A DNA stretch of 64,000 nt from Chelydra serpentina (GCA_037349315.1 JBAIAC010000040.1:18804001-18868000); one strand, 5' to 3'; counted from the stretch's first letter, positions 47,187-59,140 are shown. Numbers and translations are program-made. The notes: generated by a model not told the origin, from the sequence alone.

Positions 47187-47559
47187 TAAATAGGCTGGTG
47201 GGCGGGGAAGAATGATGATTTATGACTGAAATAATGTAGTTATTGCCTTTTTCCCTTGAGGGTATGGTTAAGTTACTGTATGTACTGTACTGAAGCCAAA
47301 TATTTCCAGCTATTTCTGGATGCTGTGACTCATGCTAAAGCTGAAACCGAAAGCAAGCTGCAGGCTGGACTATTAGGACTGTCAGGCCTCTAGGTTTTTT
47401 AATTCTTTACAAATTGATTAAAACTTTTTTCTTAAGCGCAACCTTTAGCGTACTTCTTTTAAAGCTGCATTTAGGGGCTATATTCTTCCTTCAGATGTGC
47501 GCATGCAATCTCGATTGACATCACCGACTTGCATATCTTGCACATCATCGAGTTGCATA

Positions 47560-47725
47560 CCTAGTTGCATATCTTATTATTTAGTATTTATTTGACAGTA
47601 GACTCAGGGGCACCAATCAGGACCTGAACTCATTGTGCCAGCTGTTATTTGTGTATATACATATGAAGACTGACACAGTCCCTACATTTTACTGCGTTTA
47701 TAATCTAAGAAGACAAGTGGTGCAT
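47560..47725. repeat. Dispersed amniote repeat, family copy C
   Basis: After 'ttattatttagtatttattt' it has 'ggggcaccaatcaggacc', 'cattgtgccagctgtt', 'cacagtccctacat' and 'tataatctaagaagac'. The order matches copies at 12400-12590 and 11776-11870. Confidence 0.45.
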
Positions 47726-47833
47726 ACAGATTTATAGAGAGATGTATACAATGTTGATATACATTTACATTATTTTTGTTAAAACGAAAATAAGAGAAAA
47801 ACTTGTAGCACCTTAGAGACTAACAAATGTATT

Positions 47834-47877
47834 TCAGCATAAGCTTTCGTGGGTTAATACCCACTTCATCGGATGCA
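47834..47877 (-). ncRNA. Degenerate hammerhead-ribozyme-like motif
   Basis: The minus strand repeats the motif described at 28194-28240: C-GATGA, a 6-bp stem II with ATTA loop, GAAA, a tiny stem III and TG. It has the same two departures from the active consensus. The identical changes suggest they were already present in the source element. Confidence 0.5.
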
Positions 47878-48070
47878 TGGAATGAAATACACTGTAGACA
47901 GATATTTATACAGTCAGAGAAACATGATAAGGTCCAGGTGTATAGACCAATCTTAAGAGGCTAATTAGTTGAGAGGAAACATGACAGCAGGGGAAGAAAA
48001 AACTTTTGAAGTGATAAACAAGATGGTCACACAGATGTGAATGAGGATCGTTAACTTAAGGGAAATAGAT

Positions 48071-48786
48071 TCAATTAACATAATGGTCGAGCCATTCCAA
48101 ATCTCGATTTAATCCGGAGGCAACGCAATCTAGTTTGCATATCAATTCGAGTTCAATAGTTTCTCTTTGAAGTCTGCTTTTGGAGTTAATCTGTCGCAAC
48201 ACTGCTATCCTCAAGTCTGTTACTGAGTGATCAGGGAGGTTGAAGTGTTCTCCTACTGGTTTTTGAATGTTATGATTCCTGATGTCAGATTTATGTCCAT
48301 TTATTCTTTTGCGTAGAGACTGTCCGGTTTGGCCAATGTACATGGCAGAGGGGCATTGCTGGCACATGATGGCATATATCACATTGGTAGATGTGCAGGT
48401 GAATGAGCCCCTGATGGCGTGGCGGATGTGATTAGGCCCTGTGATGGTATCACTTGAATCGATATGTTGACAGAGTTGGCATCGGGCTTTGTTGCAAGGA
48501 TAGGTTCCTGGGTTGGTGTTTTTGTTGTATGGTGTGTGGTTGCTGGTGAGTATTTGCTTCAGGTTGGGGGGCTGTCTGTAAGCAAGGATTGGTCTGTCCC
48601 CCAAGATCTGTGAGAGTGAGGGATCATCTTTTAGGATAGGTTGTAGATCTTTGATGATGCGCTGGAGAGGTTTTAGTTGGGGGCTAAAGGTGATGGCTAG
48701 TGGTGTTCTGTTATTTTCTTTTTTGGGCCTGTCTTGTAGTAGGTGACTCCTGGGTACTCTTTTGGCCCTGTCGATCTGTTTTTTTC
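48071..48786 (-). CDS. Penelope-like RT C-terminus plus GIY-YIG endonuclease, partial
   Basis: An open minus-strand frame from about 48786 to a stop at 48071. It starts inside the element protein with DRAKRVPRS, LLQDRPKKENNRTPLAI and LKPLQRIIKDLQPIL (end of RT). Then comes the linker with a cysteine cluster (CNKARCQLCQH). Then the GIY-YIG domain: VIYAIMCQQC, the MYIGQTG motif, the catalytic-type arginine in LRKRINGHKSD, and VGEHFNLPDHSV. It ends NRDLEWLDHYVN. In Penelope-like elements this endonuclease nicks the target for priming. An extra A near 48788 breaks the frame, and the RT catalytic palm is missing through 5' truncation. No ATG start exists, so this is an element remnant rather than a gene. 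Confidence 0.8.
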
Positions 48787-48808
48787 ACTTCAGCAGGTGG
48801 GTATTTTT

Positions 48809-49197
48809 GTTATAAAAATCAAAGAAAGAGTTAGATGTCTGCATATACCTCTTAATCTAGCCATCAGTAATTGGTTAAGATCTAAAGGACGGGCTGATAT
48901 GGAATATTCTGAATATCACCATTTGTCTTCAAGAAACTTCACCTGGTTTAGGCAAGGTGGGTATATAACATAGCTTTAGAAAGAGGACTCTGTTCTTTTT
49001 TTTTTTTTAACTTGAATTTTATTATATTTTTCCTGCTCCTTTTCTTCAAAGTTTAATCAGTAACCAGAAAATAAAAAGACAAGAAAGTTAAAATGAAGAC
49101 TGCCTCAGTTCAGACCCATTCAGCAAGAGTTGGCTGAAAAATGTGGACTTGCACAGTTCTCAGAAGTTAAGAAATGTGAGCTCTGACAAGCTTGCTA
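48809..49197. other. Intron 3, nothing recognised
   Basis: AT-rich sequence with a T run near 48998-49009. No supported features. Confidence 0.4.
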
Positions 49198-50600
49198 TTC
49201 ATAGATTCTAAGGCCAGAAGGGACCATTGTGATCATCTAGTCTGACCTCCTGCATAACATAGGCCAGAGAACGTTCAAAAATAATTCCTGGAGCAGATCT
49301 TTTAGAAAAACAGCCAATCTTGATTTTAAAAATTGTCGATGATGGAGAACCCACCATGACCCTCAGTAAATTGTTCCGATAGGTAATTACTCTCACCCTT
49401 GAAAATTTACACCTTATTTCCAGTTTGAATGTGTCTCATTTTAACTACCAACCACTGGATCATATTATACCTTCCCCTGCTAGATTGAAGAGCCTGTTAT
49501 TAAATATTTGTTCCCCATGAAGGTACTGTGACGGGGCAAGGCCAGATGGCTATAGAAAAGTAGTGGGAGACAGATATTAGCCCCAGGCTAAACAAATCCC
49601 TGTTACCAGGATAAGTAAATGGCGACTGCTCCAGGTCAATTAAGACACCTGGGGCTAAGTAAGATCTTTCCAGAAGGCAGGGAAGATAGCTAAGTTGATT
49701 GGGACACCTGAAGCCAATTAGGGGCTGGCTGAAACTAGTTAAAAACCTCCCAGTTAGTCAATTGGGCGAACATGTCAGGAGCTGTAGGAGGAAGCTGCTC
49801 TGTTGTAGGAAGTGAGCAGTACAAACCATTTCAGGCGCAAGGAAGGCGGCCCTGAGGTAATGGTGAAGTAGATATTGAGGAAGTGGGGGCTGCTGTGGGG
49901 AAGTGGCCCAGGGAATTGTACATGTCCTATTTCCAAAAAGTCAGCTACCATAGCTGCTACTATTAGGGTCCCTGGACTGGAGCCTGGAGTAGAGGGCGGG
50001 CCCGGGAACCTCCCCCTCCCCTCCCCGATTAATCACTGAGACTGGGAGACAACAGAGACTGTGCGAGGGAGGGTTGCTTCTCCTTACCTCCCTTGCTGGC
50101 TTATGATGACAGTGGCTCAGTAGGCTGTGACCCTTGCCTCTAGAAAGAGAAGGGCTACATGGCGGGTCGCAGTGAGCCTCTGAGGCAGCAAAATCCGCGA
50201 GGAAGCACAGGATCCACGGAGACAAGGACAGAGTTTTGTCACAGTACTTATCGACTGTAATCAAGTCACCCCTTAACACTTCTTTGTTAAATTAAATAGA
50301 TTGAGCTCCTTCACTTGATCACTATAAGGTATGTTTTCTACTCTTCTAATCATTCTTGTGGCTCTTCTTTGGACCCTGTCCTATTTATCAACATCCTTCT
50401 TGAATTGTGGGCTCCAGCACGGAACACAGTGTTCCAGCAGCAGTTGCGGCAGTGCCAGTTACAGAGGTAAAATAACCTCTCTAGTCCTACTCGAGATTCC
50501 CCTATTTATGCATCTCACAATCGCATTAGGTCTTTTGGCCACAGTGTCACACTGTGGGATCAAGTTCTACCATCAGAGATTCTGCCTCCAGTCTTCAGAA
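49198..50600 (-). mobile_element. CR1-type LINE, minus strand, split by a solo LTR
   Basis: The left part (49198-49526) opens with the reversed 3' end 'cattcatagattctaagg' and 'agggaccattgtgatc'. The right part (50244-50600) continues the antisense order with 'gtaatcaagtcacccctta', 'gctcttctttggaccctgtc' and 'cttctt', as in other CR1 copies. Frames are broken. The element between the halves is younger. Confidence 0.75.
49527..50243. mobile_element. Solo LTR (717 bp) with GTAC target duplication
   Basis: Begins 'tgtgacggggcaaggc' and ends 'agttttgtcaca', giving TG...CA ends with a 6-bp inverted repeat (TGTGAC and GTCACA). GTAC flanks both sides (49523-49526 and 50244-50247). No internal coding sequence is present, so the internal region was lost by LTR recombination. 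It could belong to a Ty3/Gypsy or an endogenous retrovirus-like family; the 4-bp duplication does not settle this. It differs from the LTR at 58178. Confidence 0.75.
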
Positions 50601-50689
50601 ATGCATATTTAGAGACCATCAGCAAAAACACTTCAGTTTATATCCCTTGTCATGATGGTGTACATAGAGAGAAAAATAATATCTAAGAT

Positions 50690-52500
50690 AGTCAAGTCCC
50701 AAATAATATAGGTCTTTATACGTGCAGATTAAAGCCAACACCTTGAAATGCACTTGGAAGAGTATTGAGAGCCAGTGTATTGGATGGCGCATAGGTGCAG
50801 TGAATGCATGTCATCTCGCTCTACTAGTTATTTGGACTACTGAATTCTACGCAAACTGAAGCTTCCTAGTAATTTTAGAGAGTAGTCTTCAGGAGAATAC
50901 ATGGTGTTGAATCAATCTAGCGGTGACAATTGCATAATGGATTTTGCAACAATGAAAGGTCATTAACTGCAGATGAGCTATAAACTACCACAGTTTTGCA
51001 GTGCATGGAAATTCAAGGTCAGCTGAGGGCACTGTGTACAGAATTTTAAGAACTGGCGAAAATGGTTGCTGCATCTTCACAGCCTGGAGTATTCTGTGTG
51101 ACAGAATAAAAAAGTCTTTTCAGTTGCAACTGGAGCTGAATTAAGAGCTTGATTCAAGAATGAAGGTGTGACTGCTTGTAGCTCGCTGCATTAACGTGAT
51201 TGATTTTTGGTTTTGTAGTTGTTCTGATCCAATTATAAAATCATTATAGTCAATGTAAAAGGCATTTGAATTTGGAGCCATAAAACAGGGTCCGAACGTA
51301 CCCCCAATATTGCCAACCAACTTGACACGGAGTGAGACACCAACAGAGAAAGCAGTCACATCTACAATTAGTTTCTGTAATTAATATTCCGTGCCAACCT
51401 GCATTAACTCTGTCTTGTCTAGACTGTTTTTCAGCCAGTATATTTTTGCTTCCCCGTTGCGTGATTTAGACAGGGACATGGATTAGCAAACTGCACCATC
51501 TGCACGTGTGAAAAAGATGATGTAAAGTTGAGTTTTATCCATGTATTGTTCACACTGCAGCCCCAAATGCTTCAAACTTCCCTGGCAGCCTCTTACACAC
51601 AGATCAGAAGGGGCAACAAAGAATAATCCTCTAGGACTTTGCATAAGAGGGACCTTAGAGCAGGGGTGGCCAACCTAAGCCTGAGAAGGAGCCAGAATTT
51701 ACCGATTTACGTTGCCAAAGGGCCACAGTAATACGTCAGCAGCTCCCCAGCAGCTCCCCGCACCCGCTCCCAGCATCTCCCACCCACCAGCAGCCCCGCC
51801 AATCAGTGCCTCCCCCCACCTCCTGATCAGCTGTTTCGTGGCGTGCAGGAAGCTCTGGCGGGGAGGGAGGAGAAAGGGCATGGCACGCTCAGCGGAGGGG
51901 ACGGGAAGGTGTGGAGTGGGGGCAGGGCCCGTGGCAGAACCAGGGGTTGAGCAGTGAGCACCCCCCGGCACATTGGAAAGTTGGCGCCTGTAGCTCCAGC
52001 CCCGGAGTCGGTGCCTATACAAGGAGCTGCATAGTAACTTCTGAAGAGCCGCATGTGGCTCCGGAGCCACCGGTTGGCCACCCCTGCCTTAGAGTGATGA
52101 ATAATTACCTACTGTCATCTTCTGAGACTTCTTATAGAGGAACAAACAGAACAATTGCAGAACAGTCCCATCAATTCATGACATATACTGCCGGTGTGTA
52201 AGCAGCACCTCCTGAGTAATGTTATCAAAGACTGCTGATAGATTTAATAAGGTCAGCTGTTTTCCATTGCCAGAAGGAGATAGTTGACTAAGGATACTAA
52301 TACAGCCTCTGTACCAAAACCAGACATAAAGTTAGACTACTAGGGATCTGGTATATCAGAAGCATCCAGATGAAGCTGGTATTGTCCTCCCATGACTGCC
52401 TCAAAAGAGAATGTTCAAAATAGGATAATAACTGGCAAAGTCATTAATGTCAAGTGATGGCTTCTTCCTAAGCTGCTGTTGGTCTAAAGATAAATTCTTA
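50690..52500 (-). repeat. Old dispersed repeat region, unclassified
   Basis: Phrases such as 'caccttgaaatgcacttgg', 'agccagtgtattggatgg' and 'ccaacttgacacggagtg' look like antisense remains of a dispersed amniote element of LINE type. It may be related to 6257-6470. It is interrupted by the hAT MITE at 51661-52086. No intact frame. Boundaries are approximate. Confidence 0.3.
51661..52086. mobile_element. hAT-type MITE with perfect 8-bp duplication
   Basis: Terminal inverted repeats 'caggggtggccaacc' and 'ggttggccacccctg' match exactly over 15 bp. CCTTAGAG flanks both ends (51653-51660 and 52087-52094). The 8-bp duplication and the CAGGG...CCCTG ends mark a hAT element. The GC-rich interior includes a segment (51977-52013) with 'ggagtcggtgcctat', matching the right end of the MITE at 14051-14350, so a second element is nested inside. 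Short frames within are not genes. Confidence 0.85.
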
Positions 52501-53930
52501 GAACTCCAAAATTGCTAATTTGAGTTAAGAAATTTTATGCATTGTAAAGAGGAATAATGAATACATTTTTCTATCATTTCCATTTGTTTATACATTTAAG
52601 AAATTACTGTAGTAACTAATCAAGAAAGCAGTTTGTATAGAGATTATTTAGAAACCTGAGTTATTTCATGTCACTTCTTTATCTTTGAAACAATTTGAAG
52701 TTGCACTTTAAGGGTTAGCAAAACATGGCCTAAAAATATTTTTAAAAGTCTTGTTACATATTTTTAGAAAAGTCCCCTGTAGATATTTAACAAAGAGACT
52801 TGCCGTATTTCCTACAGTAAAGTGTTATGTTTGAAAGCTTTGCAATTTTTATATATTTGATTTACTTACCACATTTTTCAGGTAGAATAATTTGAATAAA
52901 TTGTTACATAAAAATTATCCTTAGATGTAAAAAGGCTCGATGCTGAAGGGATCTCGTATGTTATTGCAACATGTGTCACGATCATGCATTTATCTGGATG
53001 AGTGATTCATCCAGATCTGTCAAAAATCATTTTTTTAGATACTCAGTAACTTAAGCATTCTAATTTCAGCATTTGAAAAGATATATTGTCAGATAGTATT
53101 TCTGAAGGTGAGCTGTGGTATTTCAGTCTGCCAGGGGACTGTCATATATGAGTCACTAGTACCACCGTATTTATGGGACAGTACAGTAACTCATGAGGGA
53201 GCTATTACTACTATATATCAGTTATCAGATAAACCATGACAGTTTGTGAGCTCTGCCCACCATCATGTTCCTTTTGGTTCTATGTAGTAGTGTTCTATTA
53301 AATAAACCTGTAAAATTAGCTGAATATGTATGCCAGACATGATCTGATATTAATAAGTGTCTCATTATATCGTCTTGCTTGCCTGCAATAGAGTCCGGGT
53401 ATTCTTGATGACACATTCTCATTTCCCTAGATGGAAAGAAAGGAGGTAGTTGGCCCAGCACCTTTGAATTGGTTTACCATTTGTGACTCAGTGTGGCATT
53501 TATTCTTAGACAGTTGCTGCAGAGAGGCTAATGTTGGCCAGTAATAAGAGTTGACAGTGTTTGTGCTACACTTTCCCAAATCCTTCGAGGTTCTGATTCA
53601 ACCTTAGAACATGTTAAAAAAACTCTAAAATGGTTATAAAATTTTATTATCCTGCACAGGTTTAGAAGGAAAGCTCTTCAGAGCTCCCATCACAAGAACA
53701 TATTCTTCACTCTGACAAGAATTTATTATAACAAGCTATTTGAATTTTATCTCTTTGAAGATTGTGTGTTGTTTAATCTGTGTAGATGGAGTGCAACAAA
53801 TTCTACTTGAATTTTGCAAGGCTTCAGTGAAGAGCATGAGAATTATCTGTATTAATTGTTACTGTTATATTTCTATATCTGTGTATCTAGCTTTAGTGAT
53901 TGCTTTGTGGGCTAAAAGATAAGTAAAGGG
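52501..53930. other. Intron 3, nothing recognised
   Basis: AT-rich intron, no supported features. Confidence 0.45.
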
Positions 53931-54600
53931 TAAATCCTACAGGAACTCCCGTACAATTTGTCAATGGAATTCAGTTGCTTGGTGCTCAAAACGATAATCC
54001 CAGGAATGCATCGTTTAAAATCATCCTCTGGAGAAATGCATAAGCCAGTTTGGTCAGTTTCAGGGGCCCTACTCAAAATTCCAGGACATCTTCAAGCAGG
54101 AACTCTGAACAAAGGGACTTTGGAATGAATAAAAAGAAAACCTGTGACTTGAGAGATACTGGGCTTGAGAGATACAGAATGGAACATCAGACTGTCTGAG
54201 AAGCAGCAGTTGCAGGGGCAACCTGTCTTACCCAGCCCAATGCTTGGCGGGCCTGGGTTAAGTGGAACCTTCTTAAACTCGCAAGGAAAGTCTAGGCTTA
54301 GTCAAGACTATGTCTTTAGGCTTTTCTTATTTTTAACCCTGTACTCTAATTGCTATGTGACTTTGCTTTAATAGTAGGTTTGTGTCACTTTAATCAGACT
54401 CTGGTCACAAGCTCCAAATACAGTTAGACCTGTGTCATTATAGCAGTTGGTAAAAAAGGGGACTGCAGCCAGAGGCCCATTTTAAGTACGGGATGAATTG
54501 TGAAATTCCACCCTGAGAAAAAGATAGTTACTTGTAGGGGTGCACTTGCGAGGGCCTGTCTAAATTGCTGCTTGCCCTGTAATTATGACAGCTTCAAAAA
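53931..54600. other. Intron 3, possible unclassified repeat
   Basis: Less AT-rich than its surroundings, with phrases such as 'ggggtgcacttgcgagggcc' near 54540 that have the feel of LTR or internal retroelement sequence. No TG...CA ends, duplication or domain was found. Confidence 0.25.
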
Positions 54601-56450
54601 GAAAAATGTCTTTCGGGGTTGGCCTCGCTGTCATTAGACGAAGTCTGAGGTTCGTCCTAGCAGAACCTATACCTTGTGCCTCCTCCCTGGCTTTCTTACT
54701 GCTTTGGTAGAGCTAAACCTATTTGTAAGTCTCCATGGTTATTTGTGGCTCTCACGTAGATTTATCCTTATATACTATCTCTTCTGTGAGAGTTCTCAAG
54801 TGGATGTTCCCAAATTTGTTATGACCTAGTCTGTTCCTGTATCACAGAATGAGCATTAAGACTCTATCTGCCATGTCTAAAGCAGTTTTTAGACCTCGCT
54901 GAGGCAATCATCTCATCTCTTTATGCAGCACTAATGCTGCTTACACACTAAACAAAAGTTGTAGAAATTGCAGTGAATTTGTAAACCAGTCATTCTTATA
55001 TTTTCTTACAGTATTCTCAAATATCTTAACCTAAATTCTGTTGTTCTAACTCCAGATTTAATGTAGTTAATTGAATTATAAACACTAAACTGGAAGCAAG
55101 TTCACTTAAATTTCCATTACAACTTTTGGTGTAGTGCTCTATAGTAAACAAGACCAAAATCAAGATCCTTCTGTGAAGGGGCCACTAGAAATTCCTGAAA
55201 TAGGTCATTTTTCCCAGCAGATATCTATAATACAGTATCCCCTCTTAAGAGAACTTCAGTGCAGTAGCCTCTTTGTCTTACAAAGTTGTTTTCTACTCTC
55301 AGTATTTTAAAAAGCTGATGCAAACACAGAAGTCTTTTTTCCATGATAACTGATTAGAAATTCATATAACTGATTTAGCTCAGTCCATTGAGAGGCCTGA
55401 ATGCTGCCCCAAACCCCAGTCTGCTAACAAACACTAGGAAATCACATCTGTTTCAAAAATAGCACAGTATCCCGGTAGTTCTATTCTGTAATAATGGGGT
55501 TGCAAGGACTGTAAAATGGGATTACAGTCATACTGCTGTCATAACAGGGAGTGCACTTGTTACCTTTGTTAAACCTGCTGAACCCCAATGTGTTTTATCC
55601 AGTTCTCTCAGTACTTGCACTCAGGACTCTGGCATAAAATTAAAAGTTAATTTTCTTTAGAGTTCGAGCCGAGCTACGTATGAACTCGATGTGCCCAATA
55701 TCAGTATTTCTAGTTAGAGAGCTTCATTAGACAAGGTGATCTCATCACTCACAAACTCCATCTCTAGTCTCCTTTGTTTTGTGGCACTTCCTACTTATAG
55801 GTGGTGTGTGTATTTGAATGTGTACATGCGGTATAATATTAAAGTGCTATGGCCTACAGCATAAAAAACGTCGCTCATTTGGCTTCCAGGCTGCTGGTTC
55901 TACTTTATGCATATGCTCTAAATACATTTCAGAAAGTGGGGATCAGCATTCATCATTGTAGGAGAACCAGGGTTGGTGCTCTCACTGGGTGGAGAAGGAC
56001 ACAGAAGGCCTCCTCAAAAAGGTTCAGTCAGATACATACTCCTCTGCCCGTCCCACCCCAACCACCAAGTCCATCAGTTCCATGACCATCATCTTCGCAC
56101 AATTTACTGCCCAGCTAATGGTTTAGGAAGGAGTGTGCATATGTTTTTAATCCAGAACTTCTCAAATTTTCAAACAAAATTCTTCATACCCCATTTTAAG
56201 CACCGCAGTCTGCAAACAAATTGGTTACTCCAGTCAAAGGTTACAGTGGGATAGGAAATCTCTTCTTGGATTGGAATCCAGAAGTCATCCGTAACTTAGA
56301 ATTGCAAAGAGCACCTCCACAAACCCTGTCCTGAGAAAGGGATGAAGGAAAATAAGGTTGCTACCACAGTGAAGAATCTTTCTTCCCTTAAACAGTGTAA
56401 AGGTTTAGAAATAGGTTCAATTGACTGATTCCTTTTCTTTTATATTACAG
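54601..56450. other. Intron 3, nothing recognised
   Basis: No supported element up to the exon 4 acceptor. Confidence 0.4.
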
Positions 56451-56552
56451 ATAAAAGAATATGAAAAACTGGATTCTGAGGAGGAACGTCTTAGCAGAAG
56501 TCGGCAGATTTATGACACATACATAATGAAAGAGCTGCTGTCTTGCTCACAT
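56451..56552 (+). CDS. GRK3: GRK3 exon 4
   Basis: A 102-bp exon (34 codons, phase 0 on both sides) after 'ttatattacag' and before GTATGT. It encodes [18 protein letters not shown] followed by [16 protein letters not shown]. This is the middle of the RGS-homology domain, including helices that in GRK2/3 contact G-alpha-q. The RSRQIYD and LLSCSH wording fits GRK3; GRK2 has RSREIFD and LLACSH. No stop or frameshift. The frame appearing to run from 56421 to 56603 is the exon plus flanking intron. Confidence 0.95.
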
Positions 56553-57294
56553 GTATGTATGCTGCAGTTTCACTCTATTTTAATATTTAAATATTTCCTT
56601 TGACTTTAAATTCTTTAAAATATTTACTAATGGAAGGACAGTGAGTAGATGAAAGTCTGACACGGAATTACACAAAACACTGTTCAAGGTGTGACAATAG
56701 CAGTATCTATTATGATAGCAGTGTCTACTAACTCAGTTGTCACTCTGTATAGCGTAGCACTATTCGAAAGAGTGAATAATCTACAATAATGACATGATTT
56801 GAGCCAGAGAGAAATTTATCCTATTATTTAAGACCTTGACTCTGCAAGTGCTTATGCCCATGCTTCGCTTTACACATAATTCTGTTGAAGTGAGTGGGAA
56901 TACTTGTGTCTGAAGATAAGCATGGACACACATGCAGGATTGGGATGTAAGTGTACATTTTTCTTAAAACTTGTGGGACTACAAAGAAGCAGTTGGTGGT
57001 TTCATGTGTTCTACATTCCTGTGCCTTGCAATTAATTGATGGATGGTCTCCGCCATGCATGGCATGATCTGGGATTTTTTTGGCTTGGAAATAGGAATTG
57101 CCATAACTTTCAAAGTGTTATTCAACAGGATGTTTAATGGACACTAAGTTACATTCATTTTGAAGTTTGTGTATTTTTCATATAAGCAACATTCCTTTTT
57201 AGTTGAAAACTGGTATTGTGAACTCAATAATTAAGAACTTAAATATCTCTTTTCCAGCTATTTCTCTAAAATCTTACTTTTTATTTTTCCAAAG
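56553..57294 (+). other. GRK3 intron 4 (742 bp)
   Basis: GT...AG intron (GTATGT to CCAAAG). It contains only a diverged palindromic MITE (56832-56945). Confidence 0.85.
56832..56945. repeat. Diverged palindromic MITE
   Basis: The left 'ccttgactctgcaagtgctt' and right 'cacacatgcaggattggg' ends, with a 'gttgaagtgagtgggaat' centre, recall the family at 17470-17593 in degraded form. Confidence 0.4.
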
Positions 57295-57369
57295 CCGTTC
57301 TCAAAGAAAGCTGTAGATCATGTACAAACTCACCTTGCCAAGAAACAAGTGCCACCAAGTCTTTTTCAG
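57295..57369 (+). CDS. GRK3: GRK3 exon 5
   Basis: A 75-bp exon (25 codons, phase 0) between 'ttttccaaag' and GTGAGA. It encodes [17 protein letters not shown] followed by QVPPSLFQ, continuing directly from the SCSH of exon 4. It belongs to the RGS-homology domain; the rest of that domain and the kinase domain lie downstream of the window. The AVDHVQ wording fits GRK3 (AVEHVQ) better than GRK2 (ATEHVQ). Confidence 0.95.
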
Positions 57370-57540
57370 GTGAGATGAAAGCACTCGGAATGTCCAGGTT
57401 TTATTTAATTATTTGAACGTAAGCAATTTCAGGAAACCTCCTTTATGTACATACTATAATTACAGTTATGACAGGAATTTGATACTGTATTTCAGAAGTC
57501 AATGAAAACAAAATGATACAGGGAAAGATTTCTGTATATA

Positions 57541-57752
57541 ATAATAATAAATGGAGATATGCCAATCTCCTAGAACTGGAACAACCTTGAAAGGTCATCG
57601 AGTCCAGTCCCCTGCCTTCACTAGCAGGACCAAGTACTGTCCTCTGACAGATTTTTTTTGCCCCAGATCCCTAAATGGCCCCCTCAAGGATTGAACTTAC
57701 AACCCTGGGTTTAGCAGGCCAATGCTCAAACCACTGAGCTATCCCTCCCCCC
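57541..57752 (-). mobile_element. tRNA-derived SINE (tortoise pol III/SINE type)
   Basis: On the minus strand a tRNA-like head contains an A-box region ('gctcagtggtttgagcattg') and a B box ('ggttgtaagttcaatcc', 57688-57704). It is followed by 'gggccatttagggatctggg', and then a tail resembling the 3' end of turtle CR1 ('gctagtgaaggcaggggac'). An (ATT)n tract ends it at 57538-57551. The tail would let the CR1 machinery mobilise it. Transcription would be by RNA polymerase III from the internal promoter. The anticodon region is not recognisable. Confidence 0.8.
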
Positions 57753-58177
57753 ATAATCAGAGAATGTTTCTAATTTCATTGTCTAGTTAAAGATAATAAA
57801 AATTGTAGATTGTTCTTCTTTAGCCAGGGGAGTCTTTGAGTACATTTCTGAAAATAGATTATTAACTGTTCTATAATTTTACTGACTGAAGGGGTCTAAT
57901 ATTAACATTTTATTCCTGTTTTCCTCCAAAATCATATGGGAAACTTCTTAGAATGAACAATGATTACAGATAGCTCTTTTTTGGTGAGATCAGTGGTTTT
58001 TATGCCTATGGTTGAGGAGTATCCCAGCAGACTAGCAGTGTTTGAAAGAAATCCTCATCCCTTGGGGGCTTGTCGCAGCAGGAGAGAGTCACCTTGGCCA
58101 GTCGGAGTTTGGGCATGCGGTCAATCCATCTCCCCGCCTGTGACTGTTGATCTGCAAGGTGCTGAGAGCGCTGGCCC

Positions 58178-58991
58178 TGTCAGGGTTCCCTCCCCACTCT
58201 AAACTCTAGGGTAAAGACGTGGGGACCCGCATTCAGAGCCCCTAAGCCTATTTTACCAGCTTAGGGTAAACCCCCCCAAGGTACAAAATTCCCTGCACCC
58301 CGAGAAATGCTTCTTACTGCCACCATCAAATGTCTAACAGGAATCCAGGAAAGGAATCACTTGAACTTCCCTCCCCCCCCCAAAATGCCCCCTCAAGCCG
58401 TACACCCCCTTTCCTGGGGAAGCTTGAGAACAATCTCCCAACCAATTGGTTACACAGTGATCTAAAAACCCACCCCCTGGGTTTTAACACTATAGAAAAC
58501 AGTCAACTTCTTAAAAGAAGGATTTTATTAAACATAAAGAAGGTAAAATCATCTCTGTAAAATCAGGATGGTAACTATTTCACAGGGCACTATATTTCTA
58601 AACTCAGAGAGATTTCCCCCTCTGGACAAAACCTTAACGTTACAGATAACCATGAATACCTCCCCCCCCCCTTGCCCTTTCTAACACAGGGAATATACCA
58701 AGCCAAATAAACAGAATCTATACGCTATACTATCTAAACTTACTTCAGAAAAGGGAGGTTTGATTTTCTGTAGGTTCCTTCTGTCTTCCAAGATCACTCT
58801 CCCTCAGACAAAGACACTCACTAAAAACCTTCCCCCCTCCCAAAGTTTGAAAGTATCTTGTCCCCTTATTGGTCAGAGCCCAGCCAGGTCAGGTGTCAGT
58901 CTGGCTACCTGCATTTCTTAACCCTTTACTGGAAAGAGGATTTTATAGCACTGCATCAGACCCTCTCCCCCTTCCCTTCATTTTTATGACA
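58178..58991 (-). mobile_element. 3' LTR of the Gmr1-like element
   Basis: An 814-bp block opening 'tgtcagggttccctcccc' and closing 'catttttatgaca', so TG...CA with TGTCA/TGACA inverted ends. It lies just downstream, in element sense, of the polyprotein stop. The adjoining minus-strand sequence 'gatttggggggcg' (58992-59006) is a plausible polypurine tract. The partner LTR is beyond the window end, so age cannot be read from LTR divergence here. Confidence 0.8.
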
Positions 58992-59140
58992 CGCCCCCCA
59001 AATCACCGATAGTGTGAAACACTGGCTGTGATTTCTTCCTGGAGCTTTAAAAGAAAACAAAGTAATAAGACACATGAATCTCCAAATATACTAATAACTG
59101 GATAAAGACTAACAATATTGTCCACATTGCAAGGACGATT

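Larger units (their letters stand above)
47785..48808 (-). mobile_element. Penelope-like element A, 5'-truncated, minus strand
   Basis: The minus strand encodes the RT C-terminus, cysteine linker and GIY-YIG endonuclease (48786 down to 48071), then a 3' UTR of about 290 bp that contains the hammerhead-like motif (47834-47877). It is closely related to the fragment at 27848-28322, including the whole 3' UTR. The terminal 'gacacagactaacacgg' segment seen there is missing here, so this copy lacks its extreme 3' end. Confidence 0.8.

Noticed and set aside
10289..57369. Assignment of the exons to GRK2 instead of GRK3
   Set aside because: Diagnostic residues (FNQKI, FLLFKD, RSRQIYD, SCSH, AV-HVQ) agree with GRK3 in each of the four exons. 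Only KKQVPPSLF in exon 5 leans slightly toward GRK2 wording.
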